From: PSRI01 sp041484195
Lineage (GTDB): Bacteria; Bacteroidota; Bacteroidia; Chitinophagales; Chitinophagaceae
NCBI GenBank assembly: GCA_041484195.1
Contig: JBGPHC010000004.1
Coordinates: 139,221 to 203,220 of the forward strand
DNA length: 64,000 bases
Direction of reading: 5' to 3'
Positions 27,548-35,402 of the stretch are shown piece by piece. Numbering within the stretch: the first letter of the stretch is position 1; every line of letters starts with the position of its first letter. The translations under genes were made by a program, and so were the position numbers. Below the pieces are notes generated by a model. The model saw nothing but the letters and a program-made list of their open reading frames with translations, did no database searches and had not been told where the DNA came from.

Positions 27548-28012
27548 TCATTGATCCTTGCCAATTCCCTGGTTGCCGGTATCGAGCACCATTTTCCATT
27601 TCCCGTTATCCTGTCTCCTCCAGATGGAGACATAGGTGCCCTTATAAGTGGAATCCTTTATTTGCATACTGTAGATTCCATAGGTAAACCCGAGGTCTCC
27701 TGACTTTGACATGTCGGCTCCCTGGGGCTCCCAAGTGAGGGTAAAACTGGAATCTTCAATGGAACTGAGGTAGTCCACCGCGAAGGCGCCCACCAGGGGA
27801 AGGTGGTTTTGGCGCAATAGTACGCCCTCATCTTCTATATATTCAATGAAAGCCTGTTTCATCCCGGCTTCTTTGGACCGATTTGAGAAATCCATGTCCG
27901 TCTGCTGCATTTCGTTTAAAGCGTTCATCTGATCTGTAGGCTTGTGAAATTCCCAGTTGCAGGCGGTCAGAAAAGGGATCGCGGCCAGCATCAGTAGAAA
28001 TAATTTTTTCAT
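27548..28012 (-). CDS. NTF2-like (SnoaL/DUF4440-type) lipoprotein
   Basis: 154 residues with a lipobox (FLTAC, Cys18). The mature part is a cystatin-like NTF2 fold: QMNALNEMQQTDMDFSNRSKE, then GDLGFTYGIYSMQIKDS and a final SIWRRQDNGKWKMVLDTGN, typical of DUF4440/SnoaL-like proteins. These bind small ligands or act as isomerases, but most lipoprotein members have no known activity. Single gene, no operon partner. Confidence 0.82.
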   Translation of the reverse strand: MKKLFLLMLAAIPFLTACNWEFHKPTDQMNALNEMQQTDMDFSNRSKEAGMKQAFIEYIEDEGVLLRQNHLPLVGAFAVDYLSSIEDSSFTLTWEPQGADMSKSGDLGFTYGIYSMQIKDSTYKGTYVSIWRRQDNGKWKMVLDTGNQGIGKDQ

Positions 28013-28032
28013 GGCATATTAATTAAATGAAA

Positions 28033-28064
28033 GAGGTGAAGGACTTCCTTGATGCCTTCACCTC
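28033..28064 (-). terminator. 10-bp hairpin, possible terminator of the ferredoxin gene
   Basis: GAGGTGAAGG (28033-28042) pairs perfectly with CCTTCACCTC (28055-28064) around a 12-base loop. Read leftward it is followed by TTTCATTTAATT, a weak T tract. It lies between the ferredoxin stop and the lipoprotein start, so it probably ends the ferredoxin transcript. Confidence 0.5.
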
Positions 28065-28225
28065 GTAGCGGGAAATATCACCCGCCTGTAGCTGGCGTAA
28101 TAAGCGCCACAATTTATAATTTACGGCTTAGTCGAATGAATCCGGTTTCATGAAAGGTATTGCTGAAATACCGGTTTCACTCAGCTTCCAGTTGATTCGA
28201 TCGTCAGATTCCAAAACGGCGATCA

Positions 28226-28573
28226 TTATACATGCAGCCGCTCTTTCTTTGCCAGCAGTTCTTCCACCGTTTCCTTGTACATTTCATCAGGAACGCAGCA
28301 ATCAACCGGACAAACGGCAGCGCACTGAGGTTCCTCATGAAATCCCTGACATTCGGTACATTTATTGGGCACGATATAATATATGTCAACACTGATTGGC
28401 GGGTTCCGCTGCTGTGCATCAATGGCAGTTCCATCCATCATCGTATAAGCTCCTTTGATTGTAGTGCCATCGGCAATGGCCCATTCCACGCCTCCTTCAT
28501 AAATAGCATTATTGGGACATTCTGGTTCACAAGCTCCGCAATTGATACATTCTTCCGTGATTTTTATAGCCAT
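28226..28573 (-). CDS. 2[4Fe-4S] ferredoxin
   Basis: 115 residues from MAIKITEECINCGACEPECP. The first cluster motif is CxxCxxCxxxCP; the second is the longer CTECQGFHEEPQCAAVCPVDCC. This is the Alvin/YfhL-type ferredoxin with a low-potential cluster. An upstream ATG at 28624 would add 17 residues with no ferredoxin similarity and is rejected. It is transcribed divergently from the LuxC-like reductase 78 bases away. This pairing is familiar in Bacteroidota and suggests the ferredoxin may supply or take electrons in the same process (inference). Confidence 0.92.
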   Translation of the reverse strand: MAIKITEECINCGACEPECPNNAIYEGGVEWAIADGTTIKGAYTMMDGTAIDAQQRNPPISVDIYYIVPNKCTECQGFHEEPQCAAVCPVDCCVPDEMYKETVEELLAKKERLHV

Positions 28574-28608
28574 ACTAATATACGTTTTATGTGGGTTGGT
28601 TTTCGGAT

Positions 28609-28629
28609 TAGATTTGCACAGCAAATATA
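28609..28629. promoter_or_regulatory. Back-to-back -7 elements of the ferredoxin and reductase genes
   Basis: A rightward TAGATTTG (28609-28616) and a leftward TATATTTG (CAAATATA, 28622-28629) lie 5 bases apart, so the two promoters overlap. Neither has a perfect TTTG at -33 (TTTT at 28585-28588 for the rightward one). Confidence 0.5.
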
Positions 28630-28651
28630 CTTAGATCCGAACTAAAATGAT

Positions 28652-29656
28652 ATGCTGAATTTACAACAACGAATTCAAATATTGGCTGAATCAGGCAAAT
28701 ATATGCTGAGTGATGCGGAGCCCTGGAAACTAGCCCGGATGAGGGCATCAGAAAAGAATGCATGGTTCACCCCCGAATTCATTGACAGCGCAGTAAGAAA
28801 TATCGCCCTGCAATTCCTGGACGAAAAAAACCTGCGGATCTGGGCAGGAGACTATAACATCGCAGCCGAAAATCCAAGACCAATCAATATCGGAATCGTG
28901 ATGGCAGGCAATATTCCCCTGGTAGGTTATCATGATTTTTTATGCGCCTTCGTAAGCGGGGAAAAGCAAACCATAAAACTTTCCTCAAAGGATGATGTCC
29001 TGCTAGACCACCTGGTCTCGGTTATGATTTCCTTTGATGAAAGGGTTGCCGGATACCTTCAATTCGCGCCTATGCTAAAGGGTTGTGACGCTTATATTGC
29101 TACCGGCTCAAACAACTCGGCCAGATATTTTGATTATTATTTCAGGAAATACCCACATCTGATACGCCGTAACCGCAGCTCCATAGCGATTTTGGATGGA
29201 ACTGAATACCCGGATGAATTGAGCCGGCTTGCCGACGACGTTTATATGTATTTCGGACTGGGTTGCAGGAATGTTACCAAGATCTATGTGCCCGACGGAT
29301 ACGATTTTCTACCCCTTCTCGATGCCTTTAGAAAATACGATTACGTGATTGAGAATCACAAATACAAGCATAACTACGACTACAACCTCGCCATACATAT
29401 TATAAACAGGGATTATTATATGAGCAATGGCTCCATCCTGCTGTTCGAAAACCCATCTATTTTCTCGCCCGTCTCCCAATTGCATTTCGAATATTACCAG
29501 GATCCCCGAGAGATAAATTCCGGTCTCAATAGCCAGGACATCCAATGCATGGTGGGCCATGATTATCTGCCCTTTGGCCATGCGCAGTCACCCAAATTGG
29601 AAGACTATGCCGACGGCCTGGACACTTTGAAATTCGTACTCGGCATTCAAAAATAA
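28652..29656 (+). CDS. Acyl-CoA reductase, LuxC-like (aldehyde dehydrogenase fold)
   Basis: 334 residues. Related to LuxC acyl-CoA/fatty acid reductases: NIGIVMAGNIPLVGYHDFLC near the nucleotide site, LKGCDAYIATGSNNSARYF, RRNRSSIAILDG, and the likely catalytic cysteine in YFGLGCRNVTKIYVP. It would reduce an acyl thioester to an aldehyde with NADPH. It is shorter than Vibrio LuxC and no other lux gene is present, so bioluminescence is not implied. It is divergent from the ferredoxin gene. Confidence 0.82.
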   Translation: MLNLQQRIQILAESGKYMLSDAEPWKLARMRASEKNAWFTPEFIDSAVRNIALQFLDEKNLRIWAGDYNIAAENPRPINIGIVMAGNIPLVGYHDFLCAFVSGEKQTIKLSSKDDVLLDHLVSVMISFDERVAGYLQFAPMLKGCDAYIATGSNNSARYFDYYFRKYPHLIRRNRSSIAILDGTEYPDELSRLADDVYMYFGLGCRNVTKIYVPDGYDFLPLLDAFRKYDYVIENHKYKHNYDYNLAIHIINRDYYMSNGSILLFENPSIFSPVSQLHFEYYQDPREINSGLNSQDIQCMVGHDYLPFGHAQSPKLEDYADGLDTLKFVLGIQK

Positions 29657-30064
29657 GAGCCTGGCCTGATCAGTTGAATTGATTCATGATAATGTTCCTG
29701 AAGGAGAATCTGAAATGCCTGGCGCGCTTCCGTGATCTAACAAATGGATCAAATTCCTGCAGGCTCCGGCAAGAGAGGCTGGAATGCTCATCCACACTGA
29801 ATCTGGCAGGGCGGGCCGGGGCAAAAGCAGCCTTACCATTTGTAACACAATAACATTCCTTAACAATTTACTTAATCATTCTGTTGTAATTTTAATCTGA
29901 TTTCTTAAATTACGAAGGTCTTCCTAATCATTTGTTAAACCGGCCATGGCCAATGTGACAATTTGTACGTTGAAAACTAAATTGCAGGCAGAGGCATATT
30001 TTTTGCTTAATAACCCTGTCAGACTCAAATAAAATTATTCATTAAGATAAAATCCAGAAAAGCG
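29657..30064. other. Long leader/spacer in front of the HtrA gene
   Basis: 408 bases, the second half strongly A+T-rich. No convincing TTTG/TANNTTTG pair is found. CTGCAGGCTCCGG (29757-29769) recurs exactly at 33216-33228. One 60-codon antisense frame looks accidental. The promoter of the protease is expected here; it may use an alternative sigma factor. Confidence 0.35.
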
Positions 30065-31576
30065 ATGAAACTCAAACATGTGGTAATGACGGTCCTGATC
30101 AGCGCCGTCACATCATTTGGGGTGATGTATGGTTATAATCATTTCACTTCCAAACATATTGCCTTGCAAGAAGGGTTAAAAGTCCCTGCTAACTACGCGG
30201 GTATGTTTGACAGTAACAATAATAACAATGGTCCTGCCCCTGCTGATTTTGAACAGCCTGCCAAGACTGCTATTCCCGCCGTGGTGCATATCACCACTGT
30301 GATAGGAAAAGAGCAGGCCAGTAATAATCTTCCAAAGAAGAAAAATCCATTTGAGGGTCTGCTTCCTGACGATTTCTTCGACGATTTCTTCGGAGGTCCC
30401 CAGGCGAGAACCATTCCGCAGAGAGCTTCCGGCTCTGGTGTGATCATCAGCGAAGATGGTTATATCGTGACCAATAATCACGTCATTGACGAAGCCAACG
30501 AAATCAAAGTGACGCTGAATAATAAGAAATCATATGTTGCCAAAATAGTTGGAACTGATCCCAGCAGTGATCTTGCGGTTCTGAAGATTGATGCCAAGGC
30601 ATTGCCCTTCATGCTCTATGGCAATTCAGATAATGTACAGGTAGGCCAATGGGTATTGGCAATCGGATATCCTCTCAATCTGGAAACCACGGTAACTGCC
30701 GGTATCATAAGCGCGAAAGGAAGGAACCTGGGTTTGAACCAGCAAAAAAGCGCCACACCCATCGAATCGTTTCTACAGACAGACGCCGCGGTGAACCAGG
30801 GCAATAGTGGTGGCGCGCTTGTCAATACAAATGGCGAGCTGATCGGAATCAACTCCGCGATCGCCTCTCCAACTGGTTCCTATGCCGGTTATTCCTATGC
30901 CATACCCGTAAATATTGTAAAGAAAATTGTGAATGACCTGGTACAATTCGGAACAGTACAGAGAGCCTATCTGGGCATATCCTATCTACCGGACTATGCT
31001 CCGGATTCAGAAAAAGAGAAAGTGGGATATAAAGATGGCATTGGAGTGTATGTGAGAGAAGCTGCAAAAGATGGAGCCGCTGCCGCTGCCGGAATCAAGG
31101 CCGGGGATTATATCACCCGCATCAATGGCGCCAAAGTTGTCAACGGTAATGAAATGGTAGAACAGATCGCGAGGTTAAAACCCGGCGACAAGACATCCGT
31201 ATCTTACCTGAGAGACGGAAAAGAATTATCTGCCAATGTAACCTTGAAAAATAAGACCGGGACCTACGACATAGTGAGGACTTCTCCTCTCGATGAACTG
31301 GGAGCCGAATTCGTAACACTTGACAAGAAAAAATCTGCAGAATACGGTCAAGCAGGAGGCGTGCTCGTAAAGAAGATCGCCGGCAATGGATTAATAGATG
31401 AGCAGACCCGGATGCGTGATGGCTTTATTATCGTGCGCGTAAACGGCGATGAAGTGAAGAGTGTTGACGAATTGAAATCCGCCGTTCAAAAAGCCGGCAA
31501 GAACATAAGACTCGAAGGATTTTACCCCGGATATGAAGGCGTGTACACTTATGACCTGAGTAAAGACGGCCAGTAA
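30065..31576 (+). CDS. HtrA/Deg family periplasmic serine protease
   Basis: 503 residues. An N-terminal signal anchor (VVMTVLISAVTSFGVMYGY) leads to a trypsin-like domain with the full triad His139 (NNHVID), Asp169 (SSDLAVLKID) and Ser248 (QGNSGGALVN). Two PDZ domains follow (about 300-395 and 420-500; AAAAAGIKAGDYITRINGAK). It degrades or refolds damaged envelope proteins. The long LA-like loop (about 88-118) is rich in P, F and D. Single gene with a strong terminator after it. Confidence 0.94.
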   Translation: MKLKHVVMTVLISAVTSFGVMYGYNHFTSKHIALQEGLKVPANYAGMFDSNNNNNGPAPADFEQPAKTAIPAVVHITTVIGKEQASNNLPKKKNPFEGLLPDDFFDDFFGGPQARTIPQRASGSGVIISEDGYIVTNNHVIDEANEIKVTLNNKKSYVAKIVGTDPSSDLAVLKIDAKALPFMLYGNSDNVQVGQWVLAIGYPLNLETTVTAGIISAKGRNLGLNQQKSATPIESFLQTDAAVNQGNSGGALVNTNGELIGINSAIASPTGSYAGYSYAIPVNIVKKIVNDLVQFGTVQRAYLGISYLPDYAPDSEKEKVGYKDGIGVYVREAAKDGAAAAAGIKAGDYITRINGAKVVNGNEMVEQIARLKPGDKTSVSYLRDGKELSANVTLKNKTGTYDIVRTSPLDELGAEFVTLDKKKSAEYGQAGGVLVKKIAGNGLIDEQTRMRDGFIIVRVNGDEVKSVDELKSAVQKAGKNIRLEGFYPGYEGVYTYDLSKDGQ

Positions 31577-31592
31577 TAATATTCGAACCAGA

Positions 31593-31627
31593 AAAAAAGC
31601 CGGACTCGAATCGTCCGGCTTTTTTTA
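31593..31627 (+). terminator. HtrA gene terminator (bidirectional)
   Basis: AGCCGGAC (31598-31605) / GTCCGGCT (31613-31620), 7-base loop, seven T after and seven A before, so it can also work for the leftward GH13 gene. Confidence 0.9.
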
Positions 31628-31781
31628 TTCTTGTATTCGATACTTCTTGCGAGTAGGATTATGATGCATATCAAAGGGGATCTTTCTTTCTCCTTCGCCA
31701 AAAAAAATCCTGACTGTCTGGAAATTTGGCGCGAAGTTTTTTGAAGCTGCTATATTCCTGCTACATTTTCAAGGCCCGCAC

Positions 31782-33167
31782 TCATTTGAAATATACCTTG
31801 TATCCCCATTGGGGCAATTCAAATTGGGAATCAGGGCCGCAGACCTTTTTTTGACCGCTGAATAATTCCTTGAAATTACCCGAAATGCCCGCCTGCGATA
31901 AAACAAACTTACTTGGGTAAGGCGAGAGGTTGAGCAGGACCAATACTTCTTGCTCACCTTTTTTTCTCAGGAATGCCAGTATGCCGCTGTCGGTAGAAAT
32001 AGACAGGATAGTTGTCTCTACATTTTTGTCGGCTGCCGCAAGGGCCGGATGTGAGCTATGCAGAGATAATAGCTTGCGGTAGAATTCCTGTAGTTCAAAT
32101 TTGCCGGTCCATGCTATCTGATCCTTGTCGAAGAATTTCAGTCTCTTGAGATTCGGCAATTCCTGCCCGCTGTAAACCAGTGGCACTCCTTTCCAGGTGC
32201 AACTGAACACGGCGAGGGCCTTTGCCATATCGCCATATTTTTCATATTCAGTACCGTTCCAGGTATTTTCATCATGGTTGGAAGTAAAAAACAATCCACT
32301 AGTTTCCGGGGGAAGGATTTCCTGGTATTTTTTCAAAACGTCCAGAAGCAGGCCAGGTTCGCGTTGCTTCTTGTAGAAATCTTCAGTCTTGTGCATCCAG
32401 GTCCAGGTATATGCTACATCAAACACGTCCATATAATCAGGACTATCCAGGGGATCAAATTCGCCTAGCCAGAACAGTGGTTTGGGGCCATCCAACAGCG
32501 TCCTTGCCTTTTGCCAAAACACCAGTGGGACCCATGAAGCCAGGTCACAGCGGAATCCATCTATCTTACATTCCTTTACCCAGAATTGCATGGCGGTAAT
32601 CATGTCTTTCACCATGGCGGGATTGTTGTAGTCCAATTCTATGATGTCTGCCATACCTGGCGCCAGCTTGAAGCCACCACTGCTGTCTTTTTCGTAATAG
32701 TCGGGGTGCAATTTGGTCCAGACATGATCCCAGCCCGTATGATTAGCCACCCAGTCGATGATCACTTTGAATCCCATCGCATGTGCTTCTACCACCAGAT
32801 TCTTAAAATCATCCAGGGTTCCGAATTCGGGGTTGATGGCGGTATAATCGGAACAGGCATAATAACTTCCCAATGAGCCCAGCCTTTTTTCCTTTGAGAT
32901 TGCCGTTATGGGCATGAACCAAATGGTTTCGACCCCCATTTTTTTCAACCTGGGCAATTGTTTCGCGAACGCATTAAAACTCCCTTCAGGCGTGTACTGG
33001 CGAATATTCACCTCATACACATTTGTGTGATTTCGCCATCCTACTCTCTTAAAATTACTACTCATACTATTCCTTTGCCTGATTGGATTTTTTGAAATGA
33101 CAAAACCGGTATCGATGCAGCTGAGAATTATGACGGCTGCTATTCCGATCATAAATTGCCGGGCCAT
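31782..33167 (-). CDS. GH13 alpha-amylase family glycoside hydrolase
   Basis: 461 residues. A hydrophobic N-terminus (MIGIAAVIILSCIDTG) suggests export, perhaps as a lipoprotein; a second start at MSSNFKR would give a cytoplasmic form. The (beta/alpha)8 barrel motifs are present: region I DWVANHT, region II GFRCDLA with the nucleophile Asp, region III WLGEFD with the acid/base Glu, and region IV TSNHDEN. A C-terminal beta domain follows (EQEVLVLLNLSPYPS). It cleaves or transfers alpha-1,4-glucans; the exact specificity is not visible. No sus genes are adjacent. Confidence 0.9.
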   Translation of the reverse strand: MARQFMIGIAAVIILSCIDTGFVISKNPIRQRNSMSSNFKRVGWRNHTNVYEVNIRQYTPEGSFNAFAKQLPRLKKMGVETIWFMPITAISKEKRLGSLGSYYACSDYTAINPEFGTLDDFKNLVVEAHAMGFKVIIDWVANHTGWDHVWTKLHPDYYEKDSSGGFKLAPGMADIIELDYNNPAMVKDMITAMQFWVKECKIDGFRCDLASWVPLVFWQKARTLLDGPKPLFWLGEFDPLDSPDYMDVFDVAYTWTWMHKTEDFYKKQREPGLLLDVLKKYQEILPPETSGLFFTSNHDENTWNGTEYEKYGDMAKALAVFSCTWKGVPLVYSGQELPNLKRLKFFDKDQIAWTGKFELQEFYRKLLSLHSSHPALAAADKNVETTILSISTDSGILAFLRKKGEQEVLVLLNLSPYPSKFVLSQAGISGNFKELFSGQKKVCGPDSQFELPQWGYKVYFK

Positions 33168-33261
33168 GATTTTTTGGAAAGATAAGTAAATATGAATTCA
33201 GAGCCACGCCGGGCTCTGCAGGCTCCGGTAAGGCCCTGCTGGCTTTTGACTGTGGGCTTCG

Positions 33262-33269
33262 TACCTTTG
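33262..33269 (+). promoter_or_regulatory. -7 element of ispH
   Basis: TACCTTTG, a perfect TANNTTTG with the same eight bases and flanking GCAC/GCAC as the tRNA promoter. It is 20 bases before the ispH ATG. The -33 position reads GCTG rather than TTTG. Confidence 0.5.
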
Positions 33270-33288
33270 CACATCCCTATTGAAGGTT

Positions 33289-34515
33289 ATGAAACAATTT
33301 AATGTTCCCATAATATATCGAAGTCCGTTGATTTCCGCAATCAAGCAAAGGCGGAAAATGGATGACAGGATGAAAAAAGATTTCAGTCCCACCCTCTTGG
33401 ATTTCGGTCCCTTGCAAATATATCTGGCCAGGCATTTCGGATTTTGCTATGGAGTGGAAAACGCAATCGAAATCGCCTTCCGAACTATCGAGGAAAATCC
33501 CGAACGCCGCATTTTTCTACTGAGTGAAATGATCCATAACCCGCATGTTAACGAAGACCTCCTGGAAAGAGGTGTTCATTTCCTGCAGGATACCAACGGC
33601 AGGCAACTGATCCCATTCGAAGAACTGAAGCGGGAAGATATTGTAATCATCCCCGCCTTTGGCACCACTTTAGACATTGAAGAAAAATTAAGAGGAGCCG
33701 GCCTGCAAATTGAAGAGTTCAATACCACTTGCCCATTTGTTGAAAAAGTTTGGAACCGCTCCGAACAAATAGCCAAAAGAGGATATAGCGTGATTGTTCA
33801 TGGCAAGCCCAGGCATGAGGAAACCAGGGCCACTTTTTCTCATAGCGCGGTCAAGGCTCCCACGGTGATTGTGAATGATATGAACGAGACAATCGAACTG
33901 GCCCGCTTTATTACCGGTGAACGACCTGCTCCGGATTTCTACCGCGAATTCAAGGGTCGCTATTCTGAAGGCTTTGACGCGGAACGCGACCTGCAATGCA
34001 TCGGTGTGGTGAACCAGACCACCATGCTAGCGAGCGATACGCAGGCCATAGCAGACTATTTGAAGCAGGTGATGATGCAACAATACCGCTTAAACGAAGA
34101 TACTATCGGCGCCCGCTTTGCCGATACCAGGGACACTTTATGCTATGCCACCAATGATAATCAGACTTCGGTGACTGCCATGCTGGATACGGAGGCAGAT
34201 CTCGCGATTGTGATCGGGGGATACAATAGCTCCAATACTTCACATCTCGTGGAATTATGTGAAAACAGGCTGCCCACCTATTTTATACGGAATGAAGACA
34301 AGATTTTATCCCGCCAGGAGATCCTGCATTATCATTTTAAGAACAAGGAAGAACGGGTCACACATGATTTCTTACCTTCCAAACCTGTTGCCAGGATCCT
34401 GATTACAAGCGGAGCTTCCTGTCCCGATGCTTTGGTGGAGGCAGTGATCAGCAAGCTGGCTTCCCTTTATGCGTTGGAGGAAAGGGTGGATGAAATGGTC
34501 AAGGCATTTCAATAA
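33289..34515 (+). CDS. ispH: 4-hydroxy-3-methylbut-2-enyl diphosphate reductase
   Basis: 408 residues from MKQFNVP. Last step of the MEP isoprenoid pathway, making IPP and DMAPP with a [4Fe-4S] cluster. The three cluster cysteines are in FGFCYGVENAI, NTTCPFVEKVW and RDTLCYATNDNQ. HGKPRHEETRAT and VIGGYNSSNTSHL are also typical. It belongs to the long IspH form with an insertion (ITGERPAPDFYREF) seen in Bacteroidota and cyanobacteria. The 33280 start would use TTG; the ATG three codons later is preferred. Confidence 0.93.
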   Translation: MKQFNVPIIYRSPLISAIKQRRKMDDRMKKDFSPTLLDFGPLQIYLARHFGFCYGVENAIEIAFRTIEENPERRIFLLSEMIHNPHVNEDLLERGVHFLQDTNGRQLIPFEELKREDIVIIPAFGTTLDIEEKLRGAGLQIEEFNTTCPFVEKVWNRSEQIAKRGYSVIVHGKPRHEETRATFSHSAVKAPTVIVNDMNETIELARFITGERPAPDFYREFKGRYSEGFDAERDLQCIGVVNQTTMLASDTQAIADYLKQVMMQQYRLNEDTIGARFADTRDTLCYATNDNQTSVTAMLDTEADLAIVIGGYNSSNTSHLVELCENRLPTYFIRNEDKILSRQEILHYHFKNKEERVTHDFLPSKPVARILITSGASCPDALVEAVISKLASLYALEERVDEMVKAFQ

Positions 34516-34531
34516 ATTCCGATATTATAAT

Positions 34532-35218
34532 TCAGGCTCCGAGCTTTTTTCGAGCGAGACCCAGGGTAAATTGCAGTTGTTCTTCCTTAGTCATATTTGA
34601 ATTGTCCAATTCAATCGCGTCGGTTGCCATTCTCAGTGGGCTTACATCACGGTGAGAGTCGATATAATCCCTCATTTCAACATTGGCCATTACTTCCTCA
34701 ATGGTGATATTGGGATTCCTGGCAAACATTTCCTTGAATCTTCGCTCGACCCTCACTGTAATATCCGCCGTCATGAAGATTTTCAATTCCGCCTTGGGAA
34801 ATACTACGGTTCCAATATCCCTTCCGTCCATGACGATGCCTTTTAGCTTTCCCATTTTCCTTTGTTGGGCGACTGCAAATGTCCTTACCGCTTTAACGGT
34901 TGCCACTTCGCTCACTTTTTCCGCAACCACCAGGTCGCGGATGACATATTCCACATTTTCACCGTTGAGGAAAATTTCTGATCGCCGGGTTTCGGGATTG
35001 ACTGAAAATTCCAATTCTATGTTCTTCAACGCTGCTCTTACCGCTCTTGGTTTTGTCCAGTCAATGTGGTTACGCAGAAAATACAGAGTAATAGCGCGGT
35101 ACATGGCACCGCTGTCAATATAAAGGTAATTCAACTCTTTGGCCAGATCCCGGGCCAAGGTGCTCTTGCCGCAGGAAGTCCAGCCGTCAATGGTTATGAT
35201 AATTTTCTTGGCATTCAT
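34532..35218 (-). CDS. cmk: Cytidylate kinase
   Basis: 228 residues from MNAKKIIITIDGWTSCGKST, with a P loop of type GxxxxGKST. LYIDSGAMYRAIT, VMDGRDIGTVVFP and the lid region RVERRFKEMF are conserved. It phosphorylates CMP and dCMP with ATP in pyrimidine nucleotide synthesis. It converges on ispH (16 bases). Confidence 0.94.
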   Translation of the reverse strand: MNAKKIIITIDGWTSCGKSTLARDLAKELNYLYIDSGAMYRAITLYFLRNHIDWTKPRAVRAALKNIELEFSVNPETRRSEIFLNGENVEYVIRDLVVAEKVSEVATVKAVRTFAVAQQRKMGKLKGIVMDGRDIGTVVFPKAELKIFMTADITVRVERRFKEMFARNPNITIEEVMANVEMRDYIDSHRDVSPLRMATDAIELDNSNMTKEEQLQFTLGLARKKLGA

Positions 35219-35350
35219 GGCAATCAAATGTCGCAGTAAAATTGAAACAAAAAAACAGGAAAAGCAACTTATGAATCATAAACCCTATGAACAAATCCGA
35301 ATTTTTGGGGCAAAGAGAAAGCTCTTCAATCCCAGTCAGGTGAGTGCATA

Positions 35351-35380
35351 AAAAAGCCGGCTTTTGAAAAGCCGGCTTTA
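35351..35380 (-). terminator. clpC terminator
   Basis: AAAGCCGGCTTT and its complement (35354-35380) make a stem of at least 9 bp with a small loop. Read leftward it is followed by six T. It starts 22 bases after the clpC stop. Confidence 0.85.
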
Positions 35381-35402
35381 AGAAAATATGATTAATGATC
35401 AA

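Noticed and set aside
28652..29656. Bioluminescence locus
   Set aside because: Only a LuxC-like reductase is present; luxA, luxB, luxD and luxE are absent.
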